Part shown: positions 1 through 5,971 of the stretch, piece after piece
Numbering within the stretch: the first letter of the stretch is position 1
Layout of the letters: each line of letters opens with the position of its first letter
Source: CBDUZS01 sp965371785
GTDB lineage: Bacteria; Fermentibacterota; Fermentibacteria; Fermentibacterales; JCC-6
Assembly: GCA_965371785.1 (NCBI GenBank)
Contig: CBDUZS010000029.1
Span: 1-31,035 of the forward strand
DNA: 31,035 nt
Reading direction: 5' to 3'
Made by a program: the position numbers and the translations under genes
Notes under the pieces: generated by a model
The model's input: the letters and a program-made list of their open reading frames with translations, nothing else
Databases searched by the model: none
What the model was told of the DNA's origin: nothing

Positions 1-56
1 TCGAACTCAATTCCCACCACTGAGAAAAGTTCTATAAGTATCCAGTAGGGGGTACC
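1..56 (+). repeat. Dispersed spacer repeat, copy A (long form)
   Basis: Bases 1-32 match bases 1558-1589 at 30 of 32 positions. The following core begins AGTTC at 28 and runs through AAGTATCCAGTAGGGGGT. The same core recurs at seven other places in the window, always on the plus strand and always in spacer DNA. Here it lies upstream of the propeller gene at 229. The left end may continue outside the window. Confidence 0.75.
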
Positions 57-228
57 AGATCATCAAGGATCTGTTACCGGACTGCCGCTGGTCCGAGGAT
101 AATTAACTGACAGAAAATCAGTTGGGGTATTGACTCGTGAAAGCATACAGCTATTGTCTGATCAGGTATGCAGACCCGAGGATGCAATTATTCTGCGCAG
201 GTTTGATCTGAGTAAAGAGGTGATGATG
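57..228. other. Spacer and leader of the propeller gene
   Basis: There is no gene here. Two short inverted repeats are visible: CGGAC (78-82) with GTCCG (91-95), and AACTGA (105-110) with TCAGTT (118-123). A weak promoter candidate is TTGACT (130-135) with TATTGT (152-157), 16 bases apart. A strong Shine-Dalgarno region, TAAAGAGGTGAT (213-224), precedes the ATG cluster at 223-231. The frame stays open upstream to a TTG at 130, but the residues before 229 do not look like a signal peptide. Confidence 0.45.
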
Positions 229-1500
229 ATGGGAAGAATCATTGTAGCCCTCCTCACAGTGCTACTCCTTGCTGTAATAACGGAAGCCCTGGCCCAGAGC
301 GGGTGGAATCCTCAGGATTCCGGTACGTCAGTCACGCTTTACGATGTATTCGCTGCCGATTCCCTCAAGTGCTGGGCAGTTGGCTGGCAAAGTGCGATCC
401 TCCATACGACAGACGGTGGTGAGACGTGGTTAGGGCAGTTCACGCCTGAGCCAGGTGCCAATACCGGCGTATTCTTCATTGATGCAGACACAGGCTGGGT
501 TGTTGGCACTGGAGGTGACATTCTTCAAACCACAGACGGTGGCGATAACTGGAACGTGCAACCGTCAGGTATCTTCGTCGATCTCTGGGGTGTCCACTTC
601 ATCGACGGGAACAACGGCTGGGCTGTCGGTGGGCAGTGGTACCCATACTTCGGAAACCTACAGATCATAATGCGCACAACCGACAGCGGGGGTTCCTGGG
701 ACACTCAGCTTTACGAGTTATATGAGCCCACTCTCCGCGATGTTTTCTTCTGTGATGCGAGTACCGGGTATGCTGTCGGTGACGGGGCGACTATCCTCAC
801 CACCACCGACGGTGGCACAACCTGGTCTGAGCAGACTTCTGGCGTGACAGGAAATCTGGAGGATGTCTGCTTCACTTCTCCTGATACTGGTTTCGCAGTG
901 GGTGAGTTGGGAACCATACTCCATACAATTGATGGTGGAGCAAACTGGGATCAGATCAGCACAGGCACGACTGATCATCTGAGAGGTGTCTGGTTTGTGG
1001 ATGATAATACCGGCTGGTCGGTGGGCGGATCAGGAACATCAGCTACCATCATGCATACTTCCGATGCCGGTGAAACCTGGGAGTTCCAGGATGCAGGGAT
1101 TAGCTCCCATCTTCGAGCGGTGCACTTCGTAGATGCAGCTCACGGCTGGGCTGTTGGAGCATATGGGATCATCCTCCACACTACATCAGGCGGCAGTACT
1201 TCGATTGGAGACGATCCGGCAGGCCCCGAAGGGCAGGGATTAGTAAATGGGTTGAGCAACTGCCCTGAACCGTTCTCAGCTCAGACAACAATCAGTTTCT
1301 GTCTTGGAAACGTTGCGCACGTCCGACTGCAGCTCTTCGATCTTTCGGGGAGACTGCGCCAGACGATCGTTGATGAAACACTTCCAGCAGGAGAACACTT
1401 GGTGCAACTGTACCGCGAAGACCTACAGCCGGGCGTGTACGTCTACCGGTTGAGTACGGACTTGGAATCTCTGACAGAGACATGTGTTCTGGTCCAGTGA
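229..1500 (+). CDS. Secreted YCF48-like seven-bladed beta-propeller protein with C-terminal sorting domain
   Basis: I chose the third of three consecutive ATG codons because it sits 8 bases after a GAGG core and gives a clean signal peptide (MGRIIVALLTVLLLAVITEA, cleaved near ALAQS); the product is 423 aa. Seven repeats follow, each with a G-[WYF]-x-V-G step and, in most, an H/T-T-D-G-G-x-x-W step. This is the pattern of YCF48/BNR-type propellers and fits one full seven-bladed disc. After a short linker, the last 80 or so residues form a FlgD-like sorting domain with FDLSGRLRQT and PGVYVYRLS. The protein is therefore probably exported and sorted to the surface; its ligand is unknown. It stands alone, followed by repeat-bearing spacer DNA. 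The sorting domain has PEP where PNP is usual. Confidence 0.85.
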   Translation: MGRIIVALLTVLLLAVITEALAQSGWNPQDSGTSVTLYDVFAADSLKCWAVGWQSAILHTTDGGETWLGQFTPEPGANTGVFFIDADTGWVVGTGGDILQTTDGGDNWNVQPSGIFVDLWGVHFIDGNNGWAVGGQWYPYFGNLQIIMRTTDSGGSWDTQLYELYEPTLRDVFFCDASTGYAVGDGATILTTTDGGTTWSEQTSGVTGNLEDVCFTSPDTGFAVGELGTILHTIDGGANWDQISTGTTDHLRGVWFVDDNTGWSVGGSGTSATIMHTSDAGETWEFQDAGISSHLRAVHFVDAAHGWAVGAYGIILHTTSGGSTSIGDDPAGPEGQGLVNGLSNCPEPFSAQTTISFCLGNVAHVRLQLFDLSGRLRQTIVDETLPAGEHLVQLYREDLQPGVYVYRLSTDLESLTETCVLVQ

Positions 1501-1518
1501 TTATTGAGTAACTGTCAG

Positions 1519-1546
1519 AGTTCTACAAGTATCCAGTCCAGGATGT
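1519..1546 (+). repeat. Dispersed spacer repeat, copy B (degenerate)
   Basis: AGTTCTACAAGTATCCAGT starts 18 bases after the stop codon of the propeller gene. It matches the first two thirds of the core; the CGGGG end is degraded to CCAGG. It is followed by GGATCATCAG, which resembles the CAGATCATCA that follows copy A. Confidence 0.65.
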
Positions 1547-1557
1547 GGATCATCAGT

Positions 1558-1612
1558 TCGAACTGAATTCCCACCATTGAGAAAAGTTCGAAAAGTGTCA
1601 ACTACGGGGTGG
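1558..1612 (+). repeat. Dispersed spacer repeat, copy C (long form)
   Basis: Bases 1558-1589 are the second copy of the 32-bp segment at 1-32, and the core follows from 1585 (AGTTCGAAAAGTGTC, then AACTACGGGGTGG). The left edge is the perfect palindrome CAGTTCGAACTG (1554-1565). CGAACT and CCACCA in this copy can pair with TGGTGG and AGTTCG at 1610-1621, giving two 6-bp stems with a 6-base bulge and a loop that holds most of the core. Confidence 0.8.
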
Positions 1613-1615
1613 TGG

Positions 1616-1640
1616 AGTTCGAGAAGTGTACGATACGGTC
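1616..1640 (+). repeat. Dispersed spacer repeat, copy D (short)
   Basis: AGTTCGAGAAGTGTACGAT, then ACGGT, directly follows copy C in the same orientation. It lies about 35 bases before the start of the GNAT gene. The end of the core is changed (ACGGTC instead of ACGGGGT). Confidence 0.6.
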
Positions 1641-1674
1641 TCTTTGAATATGTTCTCCATCGAAAGAGGTCCGA

Positions 1675-2418
1675 TTGATCGATTTTCACCATTACTACCT
1701 TGAATTTCTAGGAGCATCAGATCAGAAGCTCGAAGCCGGGCAAAGAGTGTTTCCATCTGAGCTTCGCTCCAAGCCCGATTCCGAACTCTCGTTCAATGTC
1801 CATGACCTGATAGTTGCAGAATACCAAGACACACTCATCCACTCGATCAATCCCAGCCGAGCTGACAGCTACCGTCATGTAGCTCCAGCTGAAGCATCCG
1901 ACAATCTACTTGCACATGTCGACGATGCCTTCTTCAGCATAAGCCCCTGCGGGCATTACTGGATCTCGGAGTGGTACAGGTACTCCATCAGCAATGGGTT
2001 CGACGATGATCCGGATGTTGTGGTACTTAACCACTCGCATCGTGAACTGATCGAAGAATCCAGAAAAGCCAGAAGAGGGAGACTCTACAGGAACTGGATC
2101 TGGGAAAAAGCCTACTCGTCATTGCTCTCGGAGGGAAGAGTTTTCGCAATGGTGAAGAATGGGAAGATCGTTTCGCGGAGTTCAGCAAGTGACATTCCAT
2201 CTGGGGCTGCAAACATCGATATCTGGACCCATGAAGACTACAGGAGACAGGGGTATGGGTCTAAGTGCGTCCGTCAGGTGGTGAATTGGTGTATTAAGAA
2301 CGATCGATTACCAATATATCTTGCCTCTACATCGAATACTGCTTCGATAAGACTTGCAGAGGAGCTGGGATTCACCAGGTTCTCCCGAGAGATCAGAACA
2401 TCTGCAATCGTATCCTGA
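1675..2418 (+). CDS. GNAT-family N-acetyltransferase
   Basis: The 247-aa product has a C-terminal acetyl-CoA-binding region of the GNAT fold (about residues 140-240). The clearest sign is motif A, YRRQGYGSKC, the R/Q-x-x-G-x-G/A pyrophosphate loop, followed by the SNTASIRLAEELGF stretch typical of the last helix and strand of the fold. The first 135 residues match nothing I recognise and probably form the acceptor-binding part, so the substrate cannot be named. The start is a TTG with AAAGAGGT five bases upstream; no ATG in frame gives a better start. There is no signal peptide, so it should be cytosolic, unlike its neighbours. It is a single gene between spacer repeats. Confidence 0.85.
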   Translation: MIDFHHYYLEFLGASDQKLEAGQRVFPSELRSKPDSELSFNVHDLIVAEYQDTLIHSINPSRADSYRHVAPAEASDNLLAHVDDAFFSISPCGHYWISEWYRYSISNGFDDDPDVVVLNHSHRELIEESRKARRGRLYRNWIWEKAYSSLLSEGRVFAMVKNGKIVSRSSASDIPSGAANIDIWTHEDYRRQGYGSKCVRQVVNWCIKNDRLPIYLASTSNTASIRLAEELGFTRFSREIRTSAIVS

Positions 2419-2445
2419 CAGAATGCTCCTAGAAACAGCAGCAAC

Positions 2446-2474
2446 AGTTCGAAAAGCATCAACAACGGGGTGGG
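2446..2474 (+). repeat. Dispersed spacer repeat, copy E
   Basis: AGTTCGAAAAGCATC, then AACAACGGGGTGGG, lies 27 bases after the GNAT stop codon. The bases just before it include CAGAATGCTC (2419-2428), which is also found before copy H at 30646-30655, so the shared unit extends beyond the core. Confidence 0.8.
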
Positions 2475-2548
2475 CAATTGGCAGTGACAGCTGATTCCAT
2501 AAGCCACATATAAACTCATTGGTATCAGCATGATTCACAGGAGAGTCG

Positions 2549-3094
2549 ATGAGCAACCGTACGAAATTATCGATTGTTCTTATTACACTGATCTCTACCT
2601 GCATAGCCAAAGCCAATCCCACCCCGAGTCCAGGTGGTGGCTTCTATGGCGAGAGCAAGTTCAGCATCATGCAGACACTGGAGTTCACCTATCACATCGA
2701 GGGCTTTTCTACAGCTGATTCAATGGGTACATGGATACTCTATGGAGGACCCTCCTTTGTCTACGTATGGATCCCGGAAGACGATGAGGGAGTCGGACTT
2801 GGCCTTGAACTCGGAGCAGAGACTCGAAGGTACTACATGCGCTCTCTGTCAGGTCTCTTTGCGGGACTTTATTCGGGAGCAGGTATTCTCTGGCAATCCG
2901 GTGCCGAATACACTGCCGCAATATCAGCGGGTGGAAAGCTTGGATGGAGAGTAGATCTGCGCCAGCAAAGACTGCCATTCGACCTGGAGCCGTATATCTG
3001 TGTGGGAATCATGCTGGTCAGGTTCGACGGATCCAATGTCTTTGCTGATCTGGCTCCAACTCTGTACCTGGGAACGAAGCTGGATCTATACTGA
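2549..3094 (+). CDS. Small exported protein, probable outer-membrane beta-barrel
   Basis: I do not recognise the family. The 181-aa product begins with a clear signal peptide (MSNRTKLSIVLITLISTCIAKA), and the mature part alternates aromatic and small residues in short strand-like runs (GTWILYGGPSFVYVWI, GLFAGLYSGAGILW, AAISAGGKLGWRVDL). It ends in LYLGTKLDLY, with a terminal aromatic residue as in many outer-membrane barrels. An eight-strand barrel of OmpA or OmpW size would fit the length. The ATG is preceded by CAGGAGAG at a normal distance. A possible -10 element, TATAAA, is at 2509-2514. It lies between repeat copies E and F and appears to be transcribed alone. Confidence 0.7.
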   Translation: MSNRTKLSIVLITLISTCIAKANPTPSPGGGFYGESKFSIMQTLEFTYHIEGFSTADSMGTWILYGGPSFVYVWIPEDDEGVGLGLELGAETRRYYMRSLSGLFAGLYSGAGILWQSGAEYTAAISAGGKLGWRVDLRQQRLPFDLEPYICVGIMLVRFDGSNVFADLAPTLYLGTKLDLY

Positions 3095-3133
3095 TGGATC
3101 GTCCCGAACTAATTTTCATTTCGAAAGAACACT

Positions 3134-3162
3134 AGTTCTAAACGCATCCACAACGGGGTACT
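3134..3162 (+). repeat. Dispersed spacer repeat, copy F
   Basis: AGTTCTAAACGCATC, then CACAACGGGGTACT, starts 39 bases after the stop of the small exported protein. Upstream CGAACTA (3105-3111) can pair with TAGTTC at the core start. It lies just upstream of the promoter candidate of the VCBS gene. Confidence 0.75.
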
Positions 3163-3185
3163 AGATATCAAGTTTATCGACCTTG

Positions 3186-3214
3186 TTGACATCTGCATAA
3201 ATATCTGAGATTCT
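3186..3214 (+). promoter_or_regulatory. Candidate sigma-70 promoter of the first VCBS gene
   Basis: TTGACA (3186-3191) is followed after 17 bases by GATTCT (3209-3214). The -10 element is weak by itself, but the same pair with the same spacing occurs before the second VCBS gene (30734-30762), while most of the bases between differ. That conservation is the main support. Confidence 0.5.
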
Positions 3215-3235
3215 TTGAAATGCTGGAGGTGTCCT

Positions 3236-5041
3236 ATGTACATTAGAATCCTGCCTTTGCTTATATTTGGTTTCCTCACCATCACATTTGCCGATTCCGC
3301 AGTGCAGACCGACTGGTCCGGAGGACCGGGAGTATTGGGTCCGGTTATCGACTGGGACAATGAGTTTTACATGGATACAGATATGTCTTACAGCAATCCT
3401 TCCGATCTCGTTCTTCTTATGACTTCTGAACACACCGTAGACGGGGAGTTCTGGGACGCCATTTCAGTAGTTTCCGCGGATATCAACGGAGACGGCTTCA
3501 TGGATGTCCTGGGAGCAGGTGCTTTTGTCAACAACATCACCTGGTGGGAGAACGTGGGGGGCTCGGGCACAAGCTGGACGGAACATAACGTTGACGGGGA
3601 TTTCTCTCGCGTCGCTTCAGTATTTTCCGCCGATGTCAACGGAGACGGCTACATGGATGTCCTTGGGGCTTCTTTTTACGACGACGAAATCACCTGGTGG
3701 GAGAACGTGGGGGGCTCGGGCACAAGCTGGACGGAACATAACGTTGACGGGGATTTCGATGGCGCCTACTCAGTATTTTCCGCCGATGTCAACGGAGACG
3801 GCTACATGGATGTCCTCGGAGCTGCCAGGTATCTACCCGCCATCACCTGGTGGGAGAATGTGGGCGGCTCGGGCACAAGCTGGATTGAACATACCGTTGA
3901 CGAGGATTTCATTGGCGCCCATGCAGTATATTCCGCCGATGTCAACGGAGACGGCTACATGGATGTCCTCGGAGCTGCCTTTTACGGCGACGAAATCACC
4001 TGGTGGGAGAACGTAGGAGGCTCGGGCACAAGCTGGACGGAACATACCGTTGACGGGGATTTCAATGGCGCCAAGTCAGTATTTTCCGCCGATGTCAACG
4101 GAGACGGCTACATGGATGTCCTCGGAGCTGCCAGGTATGCACACGACATCACCTGGTGGGAGAACGTGGGCGGCTCGGGCACAAGCTGGATTGAACATAC
4201 CGTTGACGGGGTTTTCTATGGCGCCAGGTCAGTGCATTCCGCGGATGTCAACGGAGACGGCTACATGGATGTCCTCGGAGCTGCCTGGATCGACGAATTC
4301 ACCTGGTGGGAGAACGTGGGCGGCTCGGGCACAAGCTGGACGGAACATATCGTTGACAAGGATTTCTGGGGCGCCAATTCAGTATTTTCCGCGGATATCA
4401 ACGGAGACGGCTACATGGATATCCTCGGAGCAAATGCTTCTGCCAGCAACATCACCTGGTGGGATCTGAGTGCGTATCCCCCTGACGGTTCGCTGGAATC
4501 CAGTATTCTGGACACCGGGTGCTCACCGCTGTGGGCTAGCATGGATTGGAGTGGTTCTGAACCTTCTGGAACCAACCTGTATTTCCAGTACAGAACCTCC
4601 GACGATCCCGGAAGCATGGGTGCCTGGTCGAACCCAATCTTTGAACCCTGTTTCCTTAGTGGTTTAGTGGACAGATACTTTCAGTATCGAGCAGTACTAG
4701 AGACATCAGACCCGAGTACTACTCCAGCACTTAATGATATTACCTTTTCCTGGGATCCTATGGGAATCGAGGGTGGTGAGAATCCAACTGTCCTGGCACT
4801 TCTGCCCTTCTCACCGAATCCTTCTTCATCTCCTGCCGTGAGGTTCGGTCTGCCCGAGCATGCTTCGGTCGAGCTTTCTGTCTTCGATTTGTCAGGGCGA
4901 CTCGTTAGTGAGAATCATGGAGAAGAGTATTCCCCGGGATATCACGATGTTCTGCTCGGGGAGCTCTCACCGGGGGTTTACTTCTGCAGGATGATCTCCG
5001 GTGACTTCACCGCAACACAGCGCTTCGTTGTTATAGAGTAG
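3236..5041 (+). CDS. Secreted VCBS/FG-GAP repeat protein with C-terminal sorting domain
   Basis: The ATG sits five bases after GGAGGT and opens a signal peptide (MYIRILPLLIFGFLTITFA), giving a 601-aa product. Seven FG-GAP/VCBS units occupy roughly residues 80-410. Each contains the calcium-binding-type motif D-[VI]-N-G-D-G-[YF]-M-D, then ITWWENVGGSGTSW, with a regular 51-residue period (one unit is 50). FG-GAP/VCBS units build integrin-like propellers and bind Ca2+. The segment after them is a beta-rich region that I cannot name. The last 80 residues are a sorting domain with FSPNPSSS, FDLSGRLVS and PGVYFCRM. The protein is probably a surface or secreted adhesin-like repeat protein. The sequence WWEN in each blade is unusual. 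It has a near-identical partner at the right end of the window. Confidence 0.88.
   Translation: MYIRILPLLIFGFLTITFADSAVQTDWSGGPGVLGPVIDWDNEFYMDTDMSYSNPSDLVLLMTSEHTVDGEFWDAISVVSADINGDGFMDVLGAGAFVNNITWWENVGGSGTSWTEHNVDGDFSRVASVFSADVNGDGYMDVLGASFYDDEITWWENVGGSGTSWTEHNVDGDFDGAYSVFSADVNGDGYMDVLGAARYLPAITWWENVGGSGTSWIEHTVDEDFIGAHAVYSADVNGDGYMDVLGAAFYGDEITWWENVGGSGTSWTEHTVDGDFNGAKSVFSADVNGDGYMDVLGAARYAHDITWWENVGGSGTSWIEHTVDGVFYGARSVHSADVNGDGYMDVLGAAWIDEFTWWENVGGSGTSWTEHIVDKDFWGANSVFSADINGDGYMDILGANASASNITWWDLSAYPPDGSLESSILDTGCSPLWASMDWSGSEPSGTNLYFQYRTSDDPGSMGAWSNPIFEPCFLSGLVDRYFQYRAVLETSDPSTTPALNDITFSWDPMGIEGGENPTVLALLPFSPNPSSSPAVRFGLPEHASVELSVFDLSGRLVSENHGEEYSPGYHDVLLGELSPGVYFCRMISGDFTATQRFVVIE
3473..4465 (+). 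repeat. Tandem 153-bp coding repeats in the VCBS gene
   Basis: The D-x-N-G-D-G codons begin at 3479, 3632, 3785, 3938, 4091, 4244 and 4394, giving spacings of 153 bases five times and then 150. Long stretches, such as the codons for NVGGSGTSW, are identical or nearly so between units, while a short window (blade tip, for example FYDDE, RYLPA, RYAHD) varies. This suggests recent duplication or gene conversion with variation confined to one loop. Confidence 0.9.
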
Positions 5042-5048
5042 CTGCGAG

Positions 5049-5074
5049 AGTTCTAAAAGTATCGACTACGGTGC
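5049..5074 (+). repeat. Dispersed spacer repeat, copy G
   Basis: AGTTCTAAAAGTATC, then GACTACGGTGC, starts 7 bases after the stop codon of the VCBS gene. This is the last copy before the housekeeping region; no further copy is seen until 30686. Confidence 0.75.
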
Positions 5075-5095
5075 ATCAGAATATGCGTAACGAAA

Positions 5096-5119
5096 CAGGC
5101 CCGGCATTCACCGGGCCTG
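5096..5119. terminator. Bidirectional terminator hairpin between the VCBS gene and rpsD
   Basis: CAGGCCCGG (5096-5104) and CCGGGCCTG (5111-5119) form a perfect 9-bp GC-rich stem with a six-base loop between two convergent genes. On the minus strand it is followed by TTTCGTT and on the plus strand by ACTTCTTG, so the T tracts are short. It probably serves both genes. Confidence 0.75.
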
Positions 5120-5153
5120 ACTTCTTGAAAACTGTATCACAGAGAGAAAAAAA

Positions 5154-5768
5154 CTACTTCGAGTAGAACTCGACGACCATTCTCTCTTCGACCTCTATGG
5201 GAACATCTTCCCTCGCGGGTAGTGTTTTCATCGTAATCTTGCGAGCCTTGGGATCGGATTCGAGGTAAGAAGGAATTCCTATTCCTGACCCCTGCGTTAT
5301 GTGATCAACGATCGACTTGTTTTCGCGGCTCTTCTCCTTGAGAGAGACCACATCGCCGACCTTTACCTTGAAGGATGCAATGTCTACTTTTCTTTCGTTG
5401 ACGGTGACATGCCCATGGTTTACGAGCTGACGCGCAGCGGGAATGGTAGGTGCGAATCCGCCGCGTGCCACGACGTTGTCGAGCCTTCTCTCGATTAGCT
5501 GCAGGAGATTCTTGCCAGTCTCACCTGTCATTCGGCATGCCTGCTTGTAGTATGCCCTGAGCTTCTTCTCGCTTAGACCGTAGTTGTAGCGAATCTTCTG
5601 TTTCTCCTGGAGCTGCATACGGAATGTGGATATCCTTCTCCTGCGCCGCATTACTCCCTGTTCGCCTGGCGAAGAAGTTCTCCTCTTGGGCTCCTTGCGT
5701 GTTAAGCCGGGCAGTGAAACGCCAAGTGATCTGATCTTGCGAAGACGGGAACCTCTGTATCTCGACAT
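5154..5768 (-). CDS. rpsD: Small ribosomal subunit protein S4 (uS4)
   Basis: The 204-aa length, the N-terminus MSRYRGSRLRKIRSLG, the central LSEKKLRAYYKQA stretch and the S4 RNA-binding domain (about residues 94-155, ERRLDNVV...ARQLVNHGHVTVN) identify S4, a primary 16S rRNA-binding and assembly protein that in other bacteria can also repress its own operon. The ATG at 5768 has GGAGGT seven bases upstream; the frame stays open further, but those residues are not S4-like. The N-terminal region has no cysteines, so this is the zinc-free form. It stands alone instead of lying with rpsM, rpsK, rpoA and rplQ, and has its own terminator. A second zinc-binding copy elsewhere in the genome is possible. 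Confidence 0.97.
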   Translation of the reverse strand: MSRYRGSRLRKIRSLGVSLPGLTRKEPKRRTSSPGEQGVMRRRRRISTFRMQLQEKQKIRYNYGLSEKKLRAYYKQACRMTGETGKNLLQLIERRLDNVVARGGFAPTIPAARQLVNHGHVTVNERKVDIASFKVKVGDVVSLKEKSRENKSIVDHITQGSGIGIPSYLESDPKARKITMKTLPAREDVPIEVEERMVVEFYSK

Positions 5769-5883
5769 GAACCTTACCTCCAGCACCATTGTGAGCCGCA
5801 TTCTGAGGAACGCGACGAATAATGCGGCAGCTCGAGCTATCAAAATGGCTGCCGCAGCTGTGAATATCCTTATAGCACGCAGG

Positions 5884-5913
5884 AATCTAGCGTTCGGGAG
5901 TCTCGAACGTCAA
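5884..5913 (-). promoter_or_regulatory. Candidate promoter region of rpsD
   Basis: Read on the minus strand, TTGACG (5908-5913) is followed after 18 bases by TAGATT (5884-5889). A second -10 candidate with an extended element (TGC-TATAAG, 5869-5877) lies just downstream. The spacer between the first pair holds the inverted repeat CGTTCG/CGAACG (5891-5909). The leader would be over 100 bases, long enough for a structured S4 control site, but I see no recognisable one. Confidence 0.35.
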
Positions 5914-5920
5914 TAGAAAA

Positions 5921-5948
5921 GCCGGGGAGGCTCTGGAACCTCCCCGGC
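5921..5948 (-). terminator. Rho-independent terminator of the C25 peptidase gene
   Basis: GCCGGGGAGG (5921-5930) and CCTCCCCGGC (5939-5948) form a perfect 10-bp stem with an eight-base loop. On the minus strand the stem is followed at once by TTTTCTATT. It lies 24 bases after the peptidase stop codon. Confidence 0.85.
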
Positions 5949-5971
5949 AGGCAATGCTGTTTTGCCTTATT

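Noticed and set aside
2308..2622. Minus-strand frame of 104 codons opposite the end of the GNAT gene
   Set aside because: It is antisense to a well-supported gene, crosses the spacer repeat and has no family features.
3473..4465. CRISPR-like array or satellite repeat
   Set aside because: The 153-bp period is in frame, encodes D-x-N-G-D-G repeats without stops and lies wholly inside a signal-peptide-bearing gene.
1..5074. Classical integron gene-cassette array
   Set aside because: The spacer repeats do not show the paired RYYYAAC and GTTRRRY core sites expected of attC, two of the genes are long exported proteins that carry their own signals, and no integrase is in the window. The cassette-like layout is kept only as a hypothesis.
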